Positions 1 through 7,486 of a DNA stretch of 25,555 nt are shown piece by piece. Numbering within the stretch: position 1 is the first letter of the stretch; each line of letters begins with the position of its first letter. The notes beneath the pieces were generated by a model, which saw only the letters and a list, made by a program, of their open reading frames with translations, was not told where the DNA came from and searched no databases. Source of the stretch: an uncultured Lachnospiraceae bacterium (lineage in GTDB: Bacteria > Bacillota > Clostridia > Lachnospirales > Lachnospiraceae); the NCBI GenBank assembly GCA_900551895.1, contig URXX01000018.1, positions 1-25,555 on the forward strand. Direction: 5' to 3'. Made by a program: the position numbers and the translations under genes.

Positions 1-25
1 GCGCAATTATATAGAGAAAATCGAG

Positions 26-45
26 AAAAAGGAAGCTGCCGCTTC
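26..45 (-). terminator. Candidate weak terminator after the radical SAM gene
   Basis: Just past the stop codon of the maturase gene, the minus strand reads GAAGC, a GGCA loop, GCTTC, then CTTTTT. The stem is only five base pairs and the U-tract is short, so this is a weak intrinsic terminator at best. The remaining bases up to the window edge show no gene. Confidence 0.4.
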
Positions 46-60
46 ACGATTTACTAATCG

Positions 61-1158
61 TTAAAGCGACAGCCCCATGTTCTTTGCAATCCTAATCAAG
101 GTTGGGTATGCTTCTGTCAGAAATTCTCGGTGTCCACACCAATCTTCTATGAGAAAGGTACTATTTTGCCGCTTGCAACCACCTCTGCATATTTTCCAAA
201 ATGGACAGGTCTTACAAATTTCAGAAATTTGCTTTTTTTCTTTTATAAATTGAAGCATTGCATCGCTTTTTAATATTTCTTCAAGTGTATTCTTTTTGAT
301 ATTTCCACACTTATGCTGATCCAGCACATAGAAATCACAAGGATATACACTCCCGTCTGCCTCCACTACAAGTTGTGCGGTACAAAATCCCAACATTCCG
401 CATTGCTGCGGTGGTCTGTCGGTCAACATCAATAACAGATTATCAAACAGCGTAATACTTCTATACTCGCCCGACAAATAATCTTCGAGCCAAAGCCTGT
501 ATAGTTTTTTATAAAATTCGGCATACTCTTCTGGTTTTAACTGCCATTTCGTTTTCCCGCCCAATTCTCCAAGACATGGTATACATTGTACATGAGAAAA
601 ATGATGACCTTTCAAAAATTTGTAATAAGCCTCTGCATGTTTTGATAATTGAGAAGTTATCACCGATAGGATATTATATTCCACCTTATATTTTTCTAAC
701 TGACGGACTCCCTCCATAATCTTTGCATACATTCCGTTCCCTTTTTCATCCACACGAAACCGATTTGTATTGGACTCATACCCGTCTAAGGAAACACCTA
801 CAAGGAATGCTTCTGCACGGAAAAATTTTGCCCATTCCTCATCAATTAAAGTACCGTTTGTCTGCAAAGCATAATGCACCTGTCTGTTTCCCTTTTTCCT
901 TTTTACCAGTTTCACAAACGCCTCATAATACTCTAATCCGGCAAGCATCGGCTCTCCTCCCTGAAAAGCAAACACAAGAACCCCATTTTCTTCTGTTTCT
1001 TCTACTGCCCGTAAAACAAGTGTTTCCACAGTATCCATATTCATTTTTCCATAACTTTTCGTTTCCCGTCTTTTGCTGACATCCTCATAAAAACAATACG
1101 GACAATGTAAATTGCACAGCGATGATACGGGTTTAATTAAAAACGATACATATTTCAT
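61..1158 (-). CDS. Anaerobic sulfatase-maturating enzyme type radical SAM/SPASM protein
   Basis: 365 aa. Enzymes of this family oxidise a cysteine or serine in a sulfatase active site to formylglycine without oxygen. The N-terminus carries the radical SAM cluster motif CNLHCPYCFY (Cys15, Cys19, Cys22), followed by the GGEP motif near residue 67. The C-terminal SPASM region has Cys253, Cys259, Cys274, Cys284, Cys315, Cys318, Cys324, Cys328 and Cys341, enough for two auxiliary 4Fe-4S clusters. Asp275 in VYPCDFYV matches the catalytic aspartate known from the Clostridium perfringens enzyme, and the length is close to that enzyme's. The ATG follows AGAAGG at good spacing. It starts 15 bases after the LysR stop codon, so the two are probably cotranscribed. 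No sulfatase lies in the window, so the substrate must be encoded elsewhere. A maturase for another peptide or enzyme is possible but less likely given the preserved Asp and cysteine pattern. Confidence 0.87.
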   Translation of the reverse strand: MKYVSFLIKPVSSLCNLHCPYCFYEDVSKRRETKSYGKMNMDTVETLVLRAVEETEENGVLVFAFQGGEPMLAGLEYYEAFVKLVKRKKGNRQVHYALQTNGTLIDEEWAKFFRAEAFLVGVSLDGYESNTNRFRVDEKGNGMYAKIMEGVRQLEKYKVEYNILSVITSQLSKHAEAYYKFLKGHHFSHVQCIPCLGELGGKTKWQLKPEEYAEFYKKLYRLWLEDYLSGEYRSITLFDNLLLMLTDRPPQQCGMLGFCTAQLVVEADGSVYPCDFYVLDQHKCGNIKKNTLEEILKSDAMLQFIKEKKQISEICKTCPFWKICRGGCKRQNSTFLIEDWCGHREFLTEAYPTLIRIAKNMGLSL

Positions 1159-1173
1159 CTTTTACCTTCTTTT

Positions 1174-2061
1174 CTATATCCTATCCGGAATTTCCTTGCG
1201 GCATAATTCCATAAATGCTTTTGCCATAGGAGTAAAATATTTCTTCTTATGATAAATAATAGAAAATTCTCTTGAAATAGAGAAATCTGATACTTCTACG
1301 AGCGATATTACTTTCTGTTTCAAATCGTCTTTCACAAGTAAATATGGAAGAATCGAAATCCCCAAATTCTGCGAAACCGCACGCGTAATCGCCTGTGTAC
1401 TTACGCTCTCCCATAATACTTTATAATTCATCTGATAATACCCCATACTTTCATCGATCACATCTCGGACAGCGCTTCCCTTTTCTCTCAAAATCATGGG
1501 ATACTTTTCTAATTCCTTTAACGTCACACATTTTTTTTGTGCCAATTCACTGTTCGGTGCACATATAAAACAAAGCGGATCATCCATTAAACGTTCACTT
1601 TTTAACTGCTCATAATTGTTTTTCCCCTCCACCAACGCAAAATCAATCTGATTGTCCAGCAATTTCCGTTCAACCGTATCCGTATTATGTATAAATACAT
1701 TTACTTCTATGTCCGGATACTGCTTCTGAAATTCACATACAAGTTTCGGCAGAAGAAAGTTACCTATTGTGATACTGGAACCTATCCTCACTCCTCCTTT
1801 ACCGTTCCATGTTTTTACCCTTTCCTCCATTTCATCAAACAGAGAAACGATATGAAGCGCATACTCATATAACCACCTACCCTGTTCCGTACTATAAATC
1901 CTCTTCCCTATACGGTCAAAAAGTCTTATCTCATAGTGAGTTTCCAACTCTTTAATCGCAAGGCTTACTGCCGGCTGCGTCATGTGTAAATCTTCCGCCG
2001 CTTTTGTAATACTCCCTTTTTGATAAACCGTAATAAAAATCCTTAAATGCCGAAGTGTCAT
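1174..2061 (-). CDS. LysR family transcriptional regulator
   Basis: 295 aa, normal for the family. Residues 3-60 form the winged helix-turn-helix, seen in LRHLRIFITVYQKGSITKAA followed by the TQPAVSLAIKELE recognition helix. Residues from about 88 to 290 form the periplasmic-binding-like effector domain. The ATG follows AAGGAGAGGAA. It is divergent from the chrA pair and lies directly upstream of the maturase gene, the usual position for a LysR protein controlling its neighbour and its own transcription. The effector is unknown. The overlapping promoters in the intergenic region and an ATAATATTAT palindrome at 2101-2110 suggest that it acts there. That regulatory role is inferred; the family assignment is secure. 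Confidence 0.93.
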   Translation of the reverse strand: MTLRHLRIFITVYQKGSITKAAEDLHMTQPAVSLAIKELETHYEIRLFDRIGKRIYSTEQGRWLYEYALHIVSLFDEMEERVKTWNGKGGVRIGSSITIGNFLLPKLVCEFQKQYPDIEVNVFIHNTDTVERKLLDNQIDFALVEGKNNYEQLKSERLMDDPLCFICAPNSELAQKKCVTLKELEKYPMILREKGSAVRDVIDESMGYYQMNYKVLWESVSTQAITRAVSQNLGISILPYLLVKDDLKQKVISLVEVSDFSISREFSIIYHKKKYFTPMAKAFMELCRKEIPDRI

Positions 2062-2110
2062 TTCCTCTCCTTATATCATTTTACTTATCTTTTATATATA
2101 ATAATATTAT

Positions 2111-2139
2111 TTGCATTATGTTTTTTATCCGATTATACT
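2111..2139 (+). promoter_or_regulatory. Promoter of the chrA pair
   Basis: TTGCAT at 2111-2116 and TATACT at 2134-2139 are separated by 17 bases, a good housekeeping sigma factor promoter. Transcription would start near 2146, shortly before the AGGAGG of chrA. The palindrome ATAATATTAT at 2101-2110, immediately upstream of the -35, is a plausible binding site for the divergent LysR regulator. Confidence 0.65.
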
Positions 2140-2160
2140 ATGAGGGTGAGGAGGTTGTAA
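2132..2160 (-). promoter_or_regulatory. Candidate overlapping promoter of the lysR-maturase pair
   Basis: On the minus strand TTACAA (2155-2160) and TATAAT (2132-2137) are 17 bases apart. The -10 shares four bases with the plus-strand -10 at 2134-2139, so polymerase could occupy only one promoter at a time. The transcript would start near 2125 and carry a leader of about 64 bases. The -35 is weak (4 of 6 consensus bases). Confidence 0.5.
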
Positions 2161-2164
2161 ACAT

Positions 2165-2740
2165 ATGGAACAAAAATTATCTAAAAAACAAATTTTAAAG
2201 AAACTCTTTTTCTCGACTTTATATTTAAGTACATTTACTTTCGGGGGCGGATACATTATTGTTTCCCTAATGAAAAATAAATTTGTAGACGAACTTCACT
2301 GGATTGACGAAACGGAAATGATGGATTTAATCTCTATCGCCCAATCCTCTCCGGGGGCTGTTGCCGTCAATGGTGCAATCGTAGTCGGCTACAAACTTTG
2401 CGGTCTGGCAGGTGTTGGATTGGCTATACTCGGTGCAATCATTCCACCTTTCGTTATTATCTCAATTATTTCGGGATTCTACACCCTATTTCAAAGTAAT
2501 CCGATTATTCAGTCTTTACTTACAGGTATGCGTGCCGGAGTAGGTGCAGTTATCGTTTCGGTTGTATGGGATATGGGATACGGTGTTGTAAAAGGCAGAC
2601 ATTTTCTTCCTATCTTTATTATGATAAGTGCATTCATTGCCAATTACTATTTTAAAATCAATATTATTTTTATTATTTTTGTCTGCATACTGTTTTCCGT
2701 ATGCAAAACAGTATTAGATGCAAGAAAGGAGAAACAATAA
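2165..2740 (+). CDS. ChrA-type (CHR family) transporter, first half-size subunit
   Basis: 191 aa, the length of short-chain CHR proteins that contain one copy of the domain and work in pairs. The hallmark FGGGYIIV motif lies near residue 22, the PGAVAVNGA motif (variant of PGP) near residue 65, and about five hydrophobic segments follow. The family is named for chromate efflux, but chromate is a sulfate analogue and the physiological substrate in most anaerobes is unknown. The ATG follows GAGGAGG. The stop codon overlaps the start of the second subunit (TAATG), so the pair is translationally coupled. It is divergent from the LysR-maturase pair. Substrate specificity cannot be read from the sequence. 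Confidence 0.88.
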   Translation: MEQKLSKKQILKKLFFSTLYLSTFTFGGGYIIVSLMKNKFVDELHWIDETEMMDLISIAQSSPGAVAVNGAIVVGYKLCGLAGVGLAILGAIIPPFVIISIISGFYTLFQSNPIIQSLLTGMRAGVGAVIVSVVWDMGYGVVKGRHFLPIFIMISAFIANYYFKINIIFIIFVCILFSVCKTVLDARKEKQ

Positions 2741-3285
2741 TGATTTATCTGCAGCTTTTTCTTAGTTATCTGCAAATCGGAGCATTCAGTTTTGGCGGGG
2801 GATATGCCGCCATGTCACTTATACAGGCACAGGTTGTCGATAAATATCACTGGCTCACAATCGGACAATTTACCGATCTTGTCACGATTGCGGAAATGAC
2901 TCCGGGACCGATTGCCATTAATTCCGCTACTTTTGTCGGAACGCAGGTCGGGGGGATTCTCGGTGCGTTATGTGCCACTGTTGGCTGTATTTTACCCTCC
3001 TGCATTATCGTCACCCTTTTGGCAAAAATCTATATAAAGTACCGCAATGTAACCGTTATGCAAAATATTTTAAGCACACTTCGTCCTGTCGTTGTTTCTA
3101 TGATTGCTGTAGCGGGAATTGCAATTTTAATCTCCGTCTTTTTCCCAACCGGAACGGATTTTAGCATTCGCGGAACATTGATTTTTCTTGTAGCGCTTAT
3201 TCTTTTGAGAAAGACAAAGTTACAGCCTGTTACAGTTATGATAGGCTGCGGAGTTTTTGAACTTATCTATCAATTCCTTTGTTGA
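2740..3285 (+). CDS. ChrA-type (CHR family) transporter, second half-size subunit
   Basis: 181 aa from the ATG at 2740, which has AAAGGAG eight bases upstream and overlaps the preceding TAA. An in-frame ATG at 2701 lies inside the first chrA gene without its own binding site and is rejected. The protein has the FSFGGGYAAMSL motif near residue 13, the full EMTPGPIAIN motif near residue 50 and several membrane segments up to the C-terminus. It resembles the first subunit along its length, as expected of a CHR pair that functions as an antiparallel heterodimer in characterised members. Its TGA is embedded in the -35 of the next promoter (3282-3287), leaving no room for a terminator before the AraC genes. 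Confidence 0.88.
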   Translation: MIYLQLFLSYLQIGAFSFGGGYAAMSLIQAQVVDKYHWLTIGQFTDLVTIAEMTPGPIAINSATFVGTQVGGILGALCATVGCILPSCIIVTLLAKIYIKYRNVTVMQNILSTLRPVVVSMIAVAGIAILISVFFPTGTDFSIRGTLIFLVALILLRKTKLQPVTVMIGCGVFELIYQFLC

Positions 3286-3310
3286 ATTTTTACCCAAAAC
3301 CTTATATAAT
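3282..3310 (+). promoter_or_regulatory. Promoter of the araC-type gene pair
   Basis: TTGAAT at 3282-3287 and a perfect TATAAT at 3305-3310 are separated by 17 bases. The -35 overlaps the stop codon of the second chrA gene. The predicted start, near 3317, lies close to the AAAGGAGGG binding site of the first AraC gene. Confidence 0.7.
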
Positions 3311-3333
3311 GATGTAACAAAGGAGGGTACTAC

Positions 3334-4158
3334 ATGAGCAATCAAAACTACCGACTTGAGGAGAAAACTTTAGAAAAAATTGACGCTCGTCTCTTATACA
3401 TTACAGAAGCACGTTACGGAAAAGACTGGCACAGCATCGTGCATACCCACCACTTTACAGAATTATTTTTTGTTACACACGGATCGGGAAATTTTATCGT
3501 CGAAAACGAAAGTTTTCCGGTAAAAGAAAATGATTTAGTTATTGTAAACCCAAATGTTTCACATACCGAAGCCGGCAAAGACGGTACGCCTTTGGAGTAT
3601 ATTGTACTTGGTATCAACGGTCTTCAATTTGAAACGGAAGGGCAGTTTGACTACAGCATTCATAACTTTCTTCACAACAGAGAAGAAGTTTATTTTTATT
3701 TGAAGACTTTACTGCATGAAGTACAGACAAAAGGAGAAAATTTTGAATCTATATGCCAAAACCTTTTGGAAATTCTGATTTGGAACATTATGCGTAAGAC
3801 AAAAACAACTCTTTCCGTTGCACCGACAAAAAAAATTACAAAAGAATGCCGTTTTATCGAACAATATTTAGATGAACATTTTATGGAGGATATCACTTTA
3901 CAGACACTAAGTGATTTGACTTATCTCAATAAATATTATCTCGTACACGCTTTCAAGCATTACAAAGGAATTTCTCCTATCAATTATCTAATTGAGAAGC
4001 GTATTTCCGAAGCAAAGCATTTATTGGATACGACAAATTATCCTATTGCAAAAGTTGCCTCTGTAGTCGGTTTTTCATCACAATCTTATTTTTCGCAGGT
4101 ATTCCGCAAAGAAACCGGACTATCTCCGAACGAATACAGAAAATCTATGGAAAGTTAG
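3334..4158 (+). CDS. AraC family transcriptional regulator with cupin sensor domain (first of two)
   Basis: 274 aa. Residues from about 30 to 95 form a cupin-like AraC ligand-binding fold, with HTHHFTELFFV and the later NDLVIVNPNVSH segment. Residues from about 175 to 274 hold the two helix-turn-helix motifs ending in the family signature around VVGFSSQSYFSQVFRKETG and SPNEYRK. Regulators of this layout usually respond to a sugar or glycan product. The ATG follows AAAGGAGGGTACTAC, downstream of its own strong promoter. The second AraC gene follows after 37 bases, probably on the same transcript. The target could be the convergent GH112 gene; that link is inferred from proximity only. Confidence 0.92.
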   Translation: MSNQNYRLEEKTLEKIDARLLYITEARYGKDWHSIVHTHHFTELFFVTHGSGNFIVENESFPVKENDLVIVNPNVSHTEAGKDGTPLEYIVLGINGLQFETEGQFDYSIHNFLHNREEVYFYLKTLLHEVQTKGENFESICQNLLEILIWNIMRKTKTTLSVAPTKKITKECRFIEQYLDEHFMEDITLQTLSDLTYLNKYYLVHAFKHYKGISPINYLIEKRISEAKHLLDTTNYPIAKVASVVGFSSQSYFSQVFRKETGLSPNEYRKSMES

Positions 4159-4195
4159 CGTTCTATCTTTGCCAAATAAATGGGAGGGCATACAA

Positions 4196-5083
4196 ATGAG
4201 TTATAAAAGTGTAAATCTTGAAAATACCATTTCGATTGAAAATGTATTTACTATACACTATTTTGAATATATGAGTGATTTTTCCTTCGCGGGAGAATCT
4301 CACGATTTTTGGGAATTTGTATTTGTAGACAAAGGAGAAATCGATATTTATATGGACAATATCCATACCCGTCTGAAAAAACGGGAAGTCGCATTTCACA
4401 AACCAAATGAATTTCATCGCTTGCAGGCAACCGGAAGTTCCGCACCTAATCTTGTTGTCATTTCTTTTTCATGCAACAGCCCCGCCATGGACTTTTTCAA
4501 AGAGAAAATTTTGACAGTGGACGATTTGGGGAAAACACTTTTAGGAGATATTATCAAAGAAGCAAAACAGTTGTTTGACTGTCGATTGGACGATCCCTAT
4601 TTGACAGAAATGACAAAGAAAAAAGAAAAACCGGTCGGAGCAGAACAATTAATCCGAATAGAGTTGGAACATTTTCTTCTGCATTTGCTCAGATGTTCAC
4701 AAAACGCAAATGCTCCTACACCACCTAAAGCAACTGCTTCAAAAGGGAGTTCCGAGATTTTCAATCGTGTCTTAGACTATATGGAAACTCATTTGGAATG
4801 CCGTCTGACAATCGACCAATTATGTAAGGAAAATATGGTGGGACGTTCCCAACTGCAGAAAATTTTCCAACAGAAAACCGGACTTGGCGTAATCGAATAT
4901 TTCTCTCACATGAAAATTGATGCCGCCAAACAGATGATGCGTACGGATTTTATGAACTTCACACAGATTTCCGAATCTTTAGGATATTCTTCTATTCATT
5001 ATTTTTCAAGACAATTCAAGAAAATCACGGGAATGACTCCGTCTGAATATGTCTCTTCAGTCAAGGCATTGGCGGAGAATTAA
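4196..5083 (+). CDS. AraC family transcriptional regulator with cupin sensor domain (second of two)
   Basis: 295 aa from the ATG at 4196, which follows GGGAGGG; an upstream in-frame TTG at 4169 lacks a binding site. The N-terminal cupin-like domain includes SHDFWEFVFVDKGEI and the KPNEFHRL segment, and the C-terminal 100 residues carry two helix-turn-helix motifs ending in SIHYFSRQFKKITGMTPSEY. It shares the same domain layout as the gene before it but differs considerably in sequence, so it is an old paralogue rather than a recent duplicate. Its stop codon lies two bases before the long inverted repeat, and it converges on the GH112 gene. Effector and targets are unknown. Confidence 0.92.
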   Translation: MSYKSVNLENTISIENVFTIHYFEYMSDFSFAGESHDFWEFVFVDKGEIDIYMDNIHTRLKKREVAFHKPNEFHRLQATGSSAPNLVVISFSCNSPAMDFFKEKILTVDDLGKTLLGDIIKEAKQLFDCRLDDPYLTEMTKKKEKPVGAEQLIRIELEHFLLHLLRCSQNANAPTPPKATASKGSSEIFNRVLDYMETHLECRLTIDQLCKENMVGRSQLQKIFQQKTGLGVIEYFSHMKIDAAKQMMRTDFMNFTQISESLGYSSIHYFSRQFKKITGMTPSEYVSSVKALAEN

Positions 5084-5085
5084 AT

Positions 5086-5154
5086 GTGACGAAACAGTGA
5101 ACGGGGACGTAGTCTTTTTCAATTTGACTACGTCCCCGTTCACTGTTTCGTCAC
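5086..5154. repeat. Perfect 29-bp inverted repeat with 11-base loop (palindromic element)
   Basis: The left arm (5086-5114) begins GTGACGAAACAGTG and contains GGGGACG. The right arm (5126-5154) is its exact reverse complement, and positions 5085/5155 also pair. The loop (5115-5125) is T-rich. It is clearly more GC-rich than the flanks. No U-tract follows on the plus strand, and a separate conventional terminator sits directly downstream, so this is not a simple terminator. It resembles the intergenic palindromes mobilised by REP-associated (Y1-type) transposases, but no second copy or transposase is in the window. Confidence 0.9.
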
Positions 5155-5157
5155 AAA

Positions 5158-5200
5158 AAAAGCATTATCGGCACACGTTACCATGTCCGATAATGCTTTT
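5158..5200. terminator. Bidirectional intrinsic terminator between the second araC gene and the GH112 gene
   Basis: A 14-bp perfect stem (AAAAGCATTATCGG at 5158-5171 pairing with 5187-5200) has an A-tract on the left and a T-tract on the right, so it can end transcripts arriving from both sides. The 15-base loop can extend the stem by three more pairs. Confidence 0.88.
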
Positions 5201-5210
5201 CTTATTTTAT

Positions 5211-7376
5211 TTAGATTTCATACCAAATAATTTCATTCGCATCTAAGTCTAAGTCGAAACTTGTTCCGTCTCCCTTATAAACAGTTGTGCTTTGTGGTTC
5301 ATATGTGTTGTTTACTACACAGTATTTACCATTTTTCACATATGCGTGTACTTCTACGTTGAAGTTTGAACTAAACCATTTGTGTAAGTTTTCTTCATCA
5401 TGTGAAGACCAAATGATTGAACGGTATAAAAGTCTGCTGTTTTCAAAACTATATGGAAGACCACTGATATATACGCAGCGTCCGTTTCCAAATTCGTTTA
5501 CGGCCAACTGTACTTCTTTATCAATCTGTCTTAAAATAGTTGTTCCGTCTAATGCGAAAATGTTCTTTTCACCTTCACCGAAATCAATGTCTTTTGTACA
5601 GTCTTCTTTAATAAAGTGGTCATGTTCTTCCCAGTTGTATTTATCTGTGTTTAAGTTAAATCCATTTTCTTTTTCTACACCAAGTGCGTTTGCAAGTTGG
5701 AAGAAACGTCCTTCCCACTGGTATGCAGTCGGTTCACCTACACCGATAAATCCGCCACCGTTGTAAATGAATTTCTTAACGGCTGTTACAACTGTTTCAT
5801 CAATCCAGTTTGCTCCGCCGCTGTGTGCAGTATAAGCGTCACCTACATTGATAACTACATCAATATCATCTAAAATTGCAGGATTTTCTTTGATATCATC
5901 AAAACTGATGAATTTCACATCAAACGGCGCACCTGAAAGTGCTTCGATAATTCCCGCATAAGAATAGTTCTGTTTCTGATATAAAGCGTGGTGAACCATG
6001 TGATTTCCCCATGCTCTCATTTTACCCCAACTGTTTAATACAGCAACTGTTTTTACACAGTAAGGAGTTGTTCCTTTAATGTTTTCGTATAATGTACGGA
6101 ATTCGTCACATACGCTTTCTACATAGTCGATAAACTCTGGGAACTGAAGTGCAAGTTTCAAATATCCGCCGTATCCAATTCTGTCGATTGGTTTTCTTAA
6201 AATAGCACGGCGTGCTGTTACCCAGTTTACTTTTGCTTCTTTCACCGGATCTCCGCCCTCATGGAATGTATCAGGGAAGAAATATGGAAGGAAACGTCCT
6301 TCTGTATATTTTACATTTGGAATATCACTAATCAGACGTAATGTAGAACCGTTTCCGACACTTCCTACTACTGCGTCCAATCCGATTGTTTTAAACTCGT
6401 CCATAAACGGTTCCATACCAATCCAGTGATCTCCTAAGAACATCATTGCTTCTTTGCCGAGTTCATGTGTAAGGTCTACCATTTCTTTTGCTAATTTAGC
6501 AACTTCTCTTCTTTGGAATGCCTGAAAATCACGGAATTCTTTAGAAGGAATACGGTACTGGTTGTTCATATATCCCTGATCGATAATAAACTCAGGTCTG
6601 AATTTATATCCGACTTCTTTTTCAAACTGCTCTAAAATATATGGACTTACAGATGCTGAATATCCGTACCAGTCTACATATTTTTCTCTTGCCATTTCAT
6701 CAAAAATTAATGTGAACTGGTGGAAAAATGTTGTGTAACGGATAACATCAATATGTGGATTGTCCTCAATATATTTGCGAAGACGTTTCATTGTAAATTC
6801 TTTTGTTTTAGGCTGGCGAACGTCAAATGTAATCTGTTTTTCTACATCTTTCCAATCATTTACAACCGCATTGTACATATGTACAGGATCCCACATAATG
6901 TATGCAAGGAAACTTACTGTGTAATCGTGGAATGGTTTTGCTCCGTGAATAGTTACATCTCCTGTTTCTTCACTGTAATCCCATTCTGTTACAGGAACAA
7001 CCTCTCCTGTTGTACGGTCAATTACTTCCCACCATCTTGTAATGTCATCGTGAGAGTTTACTTTTAACATATCAGGATATAAGTGATCCATTAAATGAAT
7101 AGATAATTCTGTATCTACTGCCGTATGGAAAGATGTCATAATATACATCTGCTGAATTTCATCCGGATTTGCTTTTGCCCAAGCATTATCCTTTCTTGTT
7201 GTATAATATGTTGAATATACTTTCGCATCTACATCTCTTAATTCTTCCGGATAGTCTGTACCGTCACAGTCACGAATGGCGTCTGCTCCCCATTTTTTTA
7301 CTAATTCCAGTGTTTCCGGCACTACGTCAACGTCTGTAGGTATAGTTACTCTTCCGGTCAATTTCTCTTTGCTCAT
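5211..7376 (-). CDS. gnpA: 1,3-beta-galactosyl-N-acetylhexosamine phosphorylase (GH112)
   Basis: 721 aa, typical of GH112. It phosphorolyses galacto-N-biose (mucin core) and/or lacto-N-biose (milk oligosaccharide) to galactose-1-phosphate and N-acetylhexosamine in the cytoplasm; no signal peptide is present. The family N-terminus TGRVTIPTDVDVVPETLEL, the KWGADAIRDCDGTDYPEEL segment, a TIM-barrel core and the C-terminal glutamine-amidotransferase-like and beta domains are all visible. Asp316 in FLGDHWIG sits where the catalytic general acid of the bifidobacterial enzyme (Asp313) lies. The ATG follows GAGAGGAG. The usual partners (N-acetylhexosamine kinase, uridylyltransferase, sugar ABC transporter) are absent here, so the gene is an orphan. 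Which disaccharide is preferred, or whether it is a galactosyl-rhamnose phosphorylase of the same family, cannot be settled without alignment. Confidence 0.9.
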   Translation of the reverse strand: MSKEKLTGRVTIPTDVDVVPETLELVKKWGADAIRDCDGTDYPEELRDVDAKVYSTYYTTRKDNAWAKANPDEIQQMYIMTSFHTAVDTELSIHLMDHLYPDMLKVNSHDDITRWWEVIDRTTGEVVPVTEWDYSEETGDVTIHGAKPFHDYTVSFLAYIMWDPVHMYNAVVNDWKDVEKQITFDVRQPKTKEFTMKRLRKYIEDNPHIDVIRYTTFFHQFTLIFDEMAREKYVDWYGYSASVSPYILEQFEKEVGYKFRPEFIIDQGYMNNQYRIPSKEFRDFQAFQRREVAKLAKEMVDLTHELGKEAMMFLGDHWIGMEPFMDEFKTIGLDAVVGSVGNGSTLRLISDIPNVKYTEGRFLPYFFPDTFHEGGDPVKEAKVNWVTARRAILRKPIDRIGYGGYLKLALQFPEFIDYVESVCDEFRTLYENIKGTTPYCVKTVAVLNSWGKMRAWGNHMVHHALYQKQNYSYAGIIEALSGAPFDVKFISFDDIKENPAILDDIDVVINVGDAYTAHSGGANWIDETVVTAVKKFIYNGGGFIGVGEPTAYQWEGRFFQLANALGVEKENGFNLNTDKYNWEEHDHFIKEDCTKDIDFGEGEKNIFALDGTTILRQIDKEVQLAVNEFGNGRCVYISGLPYSFENSRLLYRSIIWSSHDEENLHKWFSSNFNVEVHAYVKNGKYCVVNNTYEPQSTTVYKGDGTSFDLDLDANEIIWYEI

Positions 7377-7407
7377 AACTTTCTCCTCTCTAGTCTTTAT
7401 TTATTCA

Positions 7408-7437
7408 AGTATATAAAAAACATACCCTTTTCGTCTA
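7408..7437 (-). promoter_or_regulatory. Candidate promoter of the GH112 gene
   Basis: On the minus strand TAGACG (7432-7437) and TATACT (7408-7413) are 18 bases apart. The -35 matches the consensus at four of six positions, as expected for an activator-dependent promoter. No clear terminator separates the M42 peptidase gene from the GH112 gene, so read-through could also supply transcript. Confidence 0.4.
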
Positions 7438-7486
7438 TGCGATTTTTGTTCACAATTTTATATATATTGCTTTTTTATCAATTTTT

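Noticed and set aside
2701..2739. Upstream in-frame start for the second chrA gene
   Set aside because: It lies inside the first chrA gene without a binding site, whereas AAAGGAG fits the ATG at 2740.
5086..5154. Reading the long palindrome as the terminator of the AraC genes
   Set aside because: No U-tract follows it, and a standard terminator is present at 5158-5200.
5287..5766. A 159-codon open frame on the plus strand
   Set aside because: It is antisense to the clearly conserved GH112 gene, has no binding site and a low-complexity composition typical of a shadow frame.
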